Below, piece after piece: positions 57,919 through 64,000 of a stretch of 64,000 bases of DNA; position 1 is the first letter of the stretch; each line of letters starts with the position of its first letter. Location of the stretch: assembly GCA_963777725.1 (NCBI GenBank), contig CAVZRR010000002.1, positions 207,641 to 271,640 of the forward strand, given 5' to 3'. Origin of the DNA: RPQJ01 sp963777725. GTDB taxonomy: Bacteria; Pseudomonadota; Gammaproteobacteria; Steroidobacterales; Steroidobacteraceae. Below the pieces are notes generated by a model, which saw only the letters and a program-made list of their open reading frames with translations, did not search any database and was not told where the DNA came from. Made by a program: the position numbers and the translations under genes.

Positions 57919-59067
57919 ATGACCACCAGCATCGAAGAACAGCAGGTCCTCGACACGATCGATCGCTGGGTCGAGAAGGAGGTGCGGCCGATCGCGCGCA
58001 AGTTCGACCAGGCCGACGAGTACCCGGCCGATCTCGTCGAGCAGATGAAGGAGCTCGGGCTGTTCGGCGCCACGATCGGCCAGCAGTGGGGTGGCCTCGG
58101 GCTCTCGGCTTCGACCTACGCGCGCGTCGTCACCCGGATCTCGCAGGCGTGGATGGCGCCGACCGGTATCTTCAACTCGCACCTGATCATGGCCGCCTGC
58201 GTCGAGCGCCACGGCACCGAAGAGCAGAAGCAGCGCTACCTGCCCCGCTTCGCCACCGGCGAGTTGCGCGGCGGCATCGGCCTGACCGAGCCCAACGCCG
58301 GCACCGACCTGCAGGGCATCCGCACCGTCGCCCGCCGCGACGGCGACGCTTACGTGATCGACGGCACCAAGACCTGGATCACCAACGGCATCTACGGCAC
58401 CTGTTTCGCCGTGCTCACGAAGACCGACCCGGAAGCGCAGCCGCGCCACAAGGGCATGAGCATGTTCATCGCCGAGAAGGGTCCCGGGTTCACCGTCGGG
58501 CGCAAGATCCGCAAGCTCGGTTACCGCGCCATCGACAGCGCGGAGCTCGTCTTCGAGAATTTCCGCATCGATGCCGACCAGCTCGTGGGTGGCGCCGAGG
58601 GCCGCGGCTTCCACCATGCCGTGGGCGGCCTCGAGCTCGGCCGGATCAACGTCGCGGCCCGTGGCGTCGGGCTCGCGACGGGCGCATTCAAGGACGCCCT
58701 CGCGTACGCGCAGCAGCGCCAGACGTTCGGCAAGCCGATCGCCGAGCACCAGGCGATCCAGCTCAAGCTGGCCGACATGGCCACGCGCGTCGAGGCGGCG
58801 CGGCTGCTCGTCGAGCAGGCCGCGCGCAAGTACGACACCGGCGAGCGCTGCGACCTCGAGGCCGGCATGGCGAAGCTGTTCGCCTCGGAAAGCGCCGTCG
58901 AGAACAGCCTGGACGCGATGCGCATCTTCGGCGGTTACAGTTACTCGGTGGACTTCGACGTCGAGCGCTACTACCGCGACTCGCCGCTGATGTGCATCGG
59001 CGAGGGCACCAACGAAATGCAGCGCATCATCATCGCGCGCCAGCTGGTCGAGAGGAACCCGGTGTGA
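57919..59067 (+). CDS. Acyl-CoA dehydrogenase
   Basis: A 382-residue FAD enzyme that desaturates an acyl-CoA. LTEPNAGTDLQGI and KTWITNGIYGT are the FAD and substrate-binding signatures. The C-terminal YYRDSPLMCIGEGTNEMQ contains the catalytic glutamate in GEGTNE. Its form is like glutaryl- or short-chain acyl-CoA dehydrogenases. It follows maoC by 18 bases and overlaps the next start (GTGA). Electrons would go to ETF, which is not in the window. Confidence 0.96.
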   Translation: MTTSIEEQQVLDTIDRWVEKEVRPIARKFDQADEYPADLVEQMKELGLFGATIGQQWGGLGLSASTYARVVTRISQAWMAPTGIFNSHLIMAACVERHGTEEQKQRYLPRFATGELRGGIGLTEPNAGTDLQGIRTVARRDGDAYVIDGTKTWITNGIYGTCFAVLTKTDPEAQPRHKGMSMFIAEKGPGFTVGRKIRKLGYRAIDSAELVFENFRIDADQLVGGAEGRGFHHAVGGLELGRINVAARGVGLATGAFKDALAYAQQRQTFGKPIAEHQAIQLKLADMATRVEAARLLVEQAARKYDTGERCDLEAGMAKLFASESAVENSLDAMRIFGGYSYSVDFDVERYYRDSPLMCIGEGTNEMQRIIIARQLVERNPV

Positions 59068-60264
59068 CCACGGCCCTGCCCCTCGCCGGCATCCGCGTGC
59101 TGACGTTCGAGAACTTCGGCGCCGGGCCGTTCGGCTCGATGTACCTCGCCGACCTCGGCGCCGAGGTGATCAAGATCGAGAGCCGCGCGCAGGGCGGCGA
59201 TGCCACGCGCAGCATGGGTCCGTTCTTCCTCGGTGAGCACGACAGCCATTTCTTCCAGACGTTCAACCTCAACAAGAAGAGCGTCGCGCTCGACCTGAAG
59301 CACCCCGAGGGACAGGCCGCGTTCCGTCGCATCGTCCGCACGGCCGACGTCGTGATGAACAACCTGCGCGGCGACCAGCCCGAAAAGCTCGGCCTCGACT
59401 ATGCGACGCTCGGACCGATCCACCCGCGGATCCTCTGCGCGCACCTCTCCGCCTACGGCCGCGACAACGAGCGCAAGGGCTGGCCGGGCTACGACTACCT
59501 GATGCAGGCCGAGGCCGGCTTCCTGCACTTGACCGGCGAGCCCGGCACGCCGCCCTCGCGGATGGGACTGTCGATCATCGACTACATGACGGGCATCACG
59601 ATGGCGGTGGCGATCCTGTCGTCGCTGGTCGGCGTGCTGAAATCGGGCCAGGGTCGCGACATCGACGTCTCGCTGTTCGACGTCGCGCTGCACCAGCTCA
59701 CCTATCCCGGCAACTGGTACTTGAACGAAGGCCATCGCACCGAGCGACTGTCGCGCAGCTCGCACCCGTCGGCCGTGCCGGTGCAGTTGTTCAAGACCCG
59801 CGACGGCTGGATTTTCGTGATGTGCATGACCGAGAAGTTCTGGCAGGCACTGCTCGGCGTGCTCGGCCGCGAAGACCTCGCGACGGATCCGCTGTACGCG
59901 GACGCGAAGGCGCGCCGCAGCAACCGCGAGCGACTGACCGACGTGCTCGACGCGGAGTTCCAGCGCGAGCCGACGCAGCACTGGCTCGAGCGCCTGCAGG
60001 GCCTGCTGCCCGTGGCGCCGGTGCACGACCTGCCGCAGGCGCTCGACAATCCGTTCGCACACGCCGTCGGCATGGTGCGCTCGCTGCCGCACCCGACGCG
60101 GCCCGACTTCCGGGTGCTTGCGAACCCGATCAAGCTCGGTGGCGAGCGCCTGCCATCGCGCACCGCGCCGGCGCTCGGCGCAGCACACCGAGGCTGTGCT
60201 GCGCGAGGCTGGCCTGACGCCCGGCGAGATCGAGGCGCTGCGCTCGAGCGGAGCCGCCGGATGA
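59064..60264 (+). CDS. CaiB/BaiF family CoA-transferase, copy 2 (frameshifted near the end)
   Basis: Class III CoA-transferase of about 399 residues when corrected. GIRVLTFENFGAGPFGSMYLADLG-type start is present in parts, and the catalytic aspartate is D173 in SIIDYMTG. The C-terminal frame breaks at 60178-60180: ALGAAHRGCAAR should read LGQHTEAVLREAG, the usual ending. One extra G restores it and gives a TGA at 60262 that overlaps the next ATG. The start GTG overlaps the dehydrogenase stop. It is in the same operon as maoC. Confidence 0.92.
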
Positions 60265-61422
60265 AGCTCGAAGGCGTGCGCGTGCTCGACCTCGCGCTGT
60301 TCCTGCCGGGACCGCACCTGTCACAGTTGATGGCCGACCACGGTGCCGAAGTGATCAAGCTCGAGCCGCCGGGCGAAGGCGACCCCGGCCGTCACATCGG
60401 CCTCGGCGAGCACGGCCACACGGTGTTCTTCCGCAATCTCAACCGCGGCAAGAAGAGCGTGAGCCTGAACCTCAAGTCCCCGCAGGGACGCGAGGCGCTG
60501 TTGCGGATCGCCGAGCACGTCGACGTGTTCATCGAAGCCTTCCGGCCCGGCGTCGCCGCGAGGCTCGGTTTCGACTACGACACGGTCCGCGCGCGCAATC
60601 CGCGCATCATCTACTGCTCGCTCAGTGCCTTCGGCCAGACGGGACCGTATCGCGACGTACCCGCGCACAACCTCGCCTGCGAGGCCTATGCCGGCACGGT
60701 GAGCGTGAATCTCGGCCGGGACGGGGAACCCGCGATGCCGCACGTTCCGGTCGCGGACTTCGCCGCGGCCTCGATGGGCCTCGCCGGCGTGCTGATGGCG
60801 CTGTACCGCCGCGAGAAGACTGGTCTCGGCGACCGGCTCGACATCAGCATGCACGATGCAGCGCTGGCCTGGCTGCCGAACGTGCTCGGTCCGGTGTTCG
60901 TCGAGAAGCGCGCACCCGTGCCGCAGCATGAACGTACCTGGGGCGGCGGCGCCTTCTACCGGATCTACCGCACTCGGGACGGCCGCCACGTGGTGCTGGG
61001 CGGCCAGGAGATCAAGTTCGTCCGCAACCTGCTCACCGAGTGGGGTCGACCCGACCTGATCGCGCTGTGCGAGCGGGGTCCCGGGCCGCACCAGCAGCGC
61101 AGTGGTCGAGTTCCTGCAGGGCGTCTTCGAGACGAAGACGCAGTCTGAGTGGATCGAGTGGTTCCGCGGCCGTGACGTCTGCTTCGCGCCGGTCAAGAAC
61201 CTGCGCGAGGCGTTCGACGATCCGCAGGCGAACGCACGCGGGATGCGGCTCGTCGACGAACTCGGGCAGGAGCACATCGGACTGCCGATCAAGTTTGCCG
61301 TGGAACCCGGTCGGGCGGACTTCCGGCTGCCAAGGCTCGGCGAGCACACGGAGGACGTGCTGCGGTGGGCAGGATACGGCGAGGATGAGCTCGTCGCGCT
61401 GCGCGACGCCGGCGCGTTCTAG
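60261..61422 (+). CDS. CaiB/BaiF family CoA-transferase, copy 3 (frameshifted here)
   Basis: Third class III CoA-transferase, about 386 residues when corrected. GVRVLDLALFLPGPHLSQLM begins it and the catalytic aspartate is D166 in PVADFAAAS. The frame breaks near 61094-61100 after CERGPGPHQQ. The family continues VVEFLQGVF and GRDVCFAPVKNLREAF, found one frame on, so one base is extra. The end PRLGEHTEDVLRWAGYG is typical. The ATG overlaps the copy 2 stop, and its own stop overlaps the convergent oxidoreductase stop by three bases. Confidence 0.92.
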
Positions 61423-63030
61423 GCCGGCTGCGCAGCCGCGGGCGCCACGCAGCTCATCGCGTATTCGCTCATGGCCGTGATCGTCAGCGACGGATTCACG
61501 CCGGGATTGGCCGGCACCGTGGAGCCGTCGCAGACGAGGAAGTTGCGGTAGCCGAACAGCCGGCTCTGCGCATCCACGACTCCCGATCGTCGCATCGGCG
61601 CCGATGACCGCGCCGCCGAGGATGTGCGCCGTGGTCGGGATGTTGGCCCACGCCTCCAGCACCATGCTCTGCGCATAGCCACCCGTGCGCGCGGCCAGCC
61701 ACTCGGCAGCGCGGTTGCCCGCCTCGATGAACGTGGGATTGGGCTTCTCGGGATCCTGCTCGGTCGTGAGCTTGACGCCGCCGAACAGGCCGCGCTTCGC
61801 GCGGAAGGCGATCGCGTTATCGAGGCTCTGCATGACGAGGAACAGCACCGAGCGGCGGGACCAGCCGACGGGCCACAGCGTCTTCAGGAACGTCACCGGA
61901 TGGCGCAGCACGTTGCCGAGCCACATGAGCGGCCGCGTCAGGCGGTTGCCGTCGCCGGTGATCAACGTGTACAGCAGCGACATGAAGTCGCCGTGCCGCC
62001 CGTACGTCACGAATTCGATGTGCGTGTCCGGGCGCGGGTGGATGCTCGCGCTGATCGCGACGTCGTTCCAGGGACGGGCCGTGCCCTCGGGCATCGTCAC
62101 GGCGAGGATCGACTCGCTGTTGGTGCGCACGAGTTGTCCGAGCCGGTCGCTGATGCGCGGCAGCGAGCCCTCGAGCTTGGCCCTGGCCAGCAGGCGATTC
62201 GTGCCGAGCGCGCCGGCGGACAGCACGATACCGCGCGTTTTGAACGTTTCACGCTTCCTGCGGAACCACGCTCCGGGACGCTGGGTCGTCACGACGTAGC
62301 CGTCGCTGCCATCGTCGGCCCCGAGCGGGCGAATGTCGACGACCTCGCGCTCTGGCAGGACCCGTGCGCCGCGCTTCTCCGCAAACCAGAGATAGTTCTT
62401 GAGCAGCGTGTTCTTGGCCCCTTCGCGGCAGCCGACCATGCAGGCGCCACAGAATGTGCAGCCCGTGCGATCCGGACCTTCGCCGCCGAAGTACGGATCC
62501 GCCACCTGCCGGCCGGGATCGCCGAAGTACACGCCGACGGGAGTGCGGCGGAACGTCGCCTCGACGCCGAAATGACGGCCGACTTCGCGCAGCAGCCGTT
62601 GCCCGTCGCTGTCGCGGGGAACTTCCCTCACGCCGAGCATGCGCTCGGCGGTGTCGTAGTGCGGCGCGAGCGTGGACGACCAGTCCTTCAATGCACGCCA
62701 TTGCGGATTCGTGAAGAACTCCGGACTGGCCCGGTACAGCGTGTTGGCGTACACGACGCTGCCGCCGCCCACGGCCGCGCCACTCGCGATGAAGACGTCC
62801 TTGAACGGTGTCAGGCGGAAGATGCCGCGCAGGCCGAGCGCCGGCGCCCACAGGAAGCGCTTCAGGTCCCAGGTCGTCTTTGCGAAGTCCTCGTCCCGGT
62901 AGCGCCGACCCGCCTCGAGCACACCGACGCTGTAGCCCTTCTCCGCCAACCGCAACGCCGAGACGCTGCCGCCGAATCCGGAGCCGATGACCAGCCAGTC
63001 GTAGTCGAAGTCGCCCCGCGGATCATCCAT
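61419..63030 (-). CDS. GMC family oxidoreductase, cholesterol oxidase (ChoD)-like (frameshifted here)
   Basis: A FAD-dependent oxidoreductase of about 536 residues when corrected. The FAD loop is VIGSGFGGSVSALRLAEKG, and KTTWDLKRFLWAPALGLRG and GGGSVVYANTLY match the ChoD type of mycobacteria. A four-cysteine group CTFCGACMVGC (C191, C194, C197, C201) has ferredoxin spacing. The frame breaks near 61583-61585: ATIGSRGCAEP should read ATIGVVDAQSRLFGYRN, followed by VCDGSTVPANPGVNPSLTI, the GMC C-terminal signature. One extra base explains it. The enzyme would oxidise a secondary alcohol on a sterol or terpenoid; ChoD relatives do not always act on cholesterol. Confidence 0.9.
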
Positions 63031-63060
63031 TTCGCCCCCCTGGCTGCGGCGGCTATCGCG

Positions 63061-64000
63061 TCAACGCGCGCCGAACCGATACATCACGCCGGCGTTGATC
63101 ATGAAGAGCTCGCTGTCGTGGAACGCGACATCGGAGTCGTCCTCGCCCCACAGCACGCTGCCGACGGCCTGCCAGCGTCCGCTCTCGGTCGGCAGCCGGT
63201 AGAACAGCGTCGTATCGACCGCAAAACGGTCGGAGTCGGTCTTGACCCCGAAGATGGGGTTGCGTTCGTCAAAACTGCTGCCACCGAACGCGACGTTGCT
63301 GGCCACGCTGTAGCCCTGGCCCAGGAAGATGTAGCTCAGCTGCAGCCGGTACGCATCGCCGCTGATCGCGTCGCCGTCGCGGTCGTCGAGCGTGTAGCGG
63401 ATCGCGGGCCGCACGAGGTGACGCTGGCCCTCGCCCAGCCGGAACAGGTACGACGCATCGAAGTGGTACTGGTCGCCATCGCGCCGCAGCAGGTCCTGGC
63501 AGGCTGCATCGCAGGTGACGCTCAGCACGCCCTCGCCGCTGCGCTCGGTGTCGATCGCGATGTCGCGGTAGGAGAACGTGAGTTCCAGCGCCGAGCCAAG
63601 GATGCGATCCCACTGCAGGCGCACGCCGGTCGAATCGCGGTCGGTTTCGTCGCGTCGCACCCCTTCCGCGTACGGGTCCTCCCAGACTTCGGTCGGGATG
63701 CCGCTGAACAGGAAACCGCCCTGCAGGATGCCGGCCGATCCGAGATCCTTGCGGGCTCCGAGCTGCGTCACGCCGTCGAGCGTGACCGCATCCTCGAGCG
63801 AGGTGCCGAAGAACGCCTGCCAGCCGTTGCCGAACGTGTAGTTGACCTCGCCGGTGATCACCGGATGGAAGGTGTCGTCGCTCTGCGGGCCCTGGTTGAC
63901 CGAATCGATGATCGGATCGCCGATGTCGATCAGGCTGTTGCCGGCGACCAGGTTGCTCTTCAGATCGACATATCCGCCGCCGACGACCACGAAGCCGCGC
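63061..64000 (-). CDS. DUF2860 family outer membrane protein, 5' partial
   Basis: The last 313 codons of a beta-barrel protein whose start lies outside the window. Alternating aromatic strands are seen throughout, for example GEVNYTFGNGWQAFFGT and YRLQLSYIFLGQGYS, and the protein ends FMINAGVMYRFGAR with an aromatic residue in the last strand. GGYVDLKSNLVAG and DSVNQGPQSDDTF fit DUF2860, a family known from Vibrio and Shewanella. It lies just upstream of the oxidoreductase on the same strand. Its function is unknown; a porin or lipid-handling role is possible. Confidence 0.78.
   Translation of the reverse strand, partial: RGFVVVGGGYVDLKSNLVAGNSLIDIGDPIIDSVNQGPQSDDTFHPVITGEVNYTFGNGWQAFFGTSLEDAVTLDGVTQLGARKDLGSAGILQGGFLFSGIPTEVWEDPYAEGVRRDETDRDSTGVRLQWDRILGSALELTFSYRDIAIDTERSGEGVLSVTCDAACQDLLRRDGDQYHFDASYLFRLGEGQRHLVRPAIRYTLDDRDGDAISGDAYRLQLSYIFLGQGYSVASNVAFGGSSFDERNPIFGVKTDSDRFAVDTTLFYRLPTESGRWQAVGSVLWGEDDSDVAFHDSELFMINAGVMYRFGAR

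Overview
The window is a high-GC, densely packed chromosomal segment of a gammaproteobacterium. The run from minor pilins (fimT/fimU/pilV/pilW/pilX/pilY1/pilE) through ispH, lspA, ileS, ribF, murJ, rpsT, obgE, rpmA, rplU and ispB follows the order I remember for Pseudomonas. The class III CoA-transferases, TonB-dependent receptor and cholesterol-oxidase-like flavoenzyme would suit an environmental lineage such as Steroidobacterales or Nevskiales, but the sequence alone does not fix the order. No phage, transposase or CRISPR array was seen.

Layout. 1-5.6 kb: pyruvate dehydrogenase operon aceE-aceF-lpdA on the minus strand, with lpdA cut by the window edge. 5.6-11.1 kb: leucyl aminopeptidase-pyrC-rnt as an overlapping operon, grxD with a DUF1289 gene, and a PuuD-like membrane protein with nadC. 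11.06-11.54 kb: a non-coding stretch of nested inverted repeats. 11.5-24.1 kb: a PAS-GGDEF-EAL regulator, then an envelope and acyl-chain region holding an ArnT-like transferase, a GT2, a short CDF exporter, a DUF374 acyltransferase, a phosphopantetheinyl transferase, a cytochrome P450, a fatty-acyl-AMP ligase fused to an acyl carrier protein, and two LpxL-like acyltransferases. 24.1-24.7 kb: tRNA-Thr and an Irr-like Fur regulator. 24.8-32.5 kb: type IV minor pilin operon. 32.5-44.7 kb: conserved housekeeping block ending in tRNA-Pro. 44.7-51.5 kb: CorC/CNNM protein, MDR oxidoreductase, Nudix hydrolase, histone H1-like protein and PEP carboxylase. 51.7-64 kb: a catabolic island with TonB receptor, amidohydrolase, three CaiB-type CoA-transferases, GntR regulator, MaoC hydratase, acyl-CoA dehydrogenase, ChoD-like GMC oxidoreductase and a DUF2860 outer membrane protein.

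Working together. The catabolic island looks like an import and CoA-thioester pathway for one organic substrate. A GntR/HutC repressor probably controls it from an 18-bp palindrome that overlaps the -35 box of the MaoC operon. In the acyl region, the phosphopantetheinyl transferase could arm the carrier domain of the acyl-AMP ligase, the P450 could oxidise the bound chain, and the LpxL-like enzymes are candidate acceptors; this is a hypothesis.

Sequence quality. Twelve genes, including the essential ileS, are broken by single-base indels. Almost all are one extra base, often in a G/C run. I read these as consensus errors and annotate each gene across its full span, with the suspected position.
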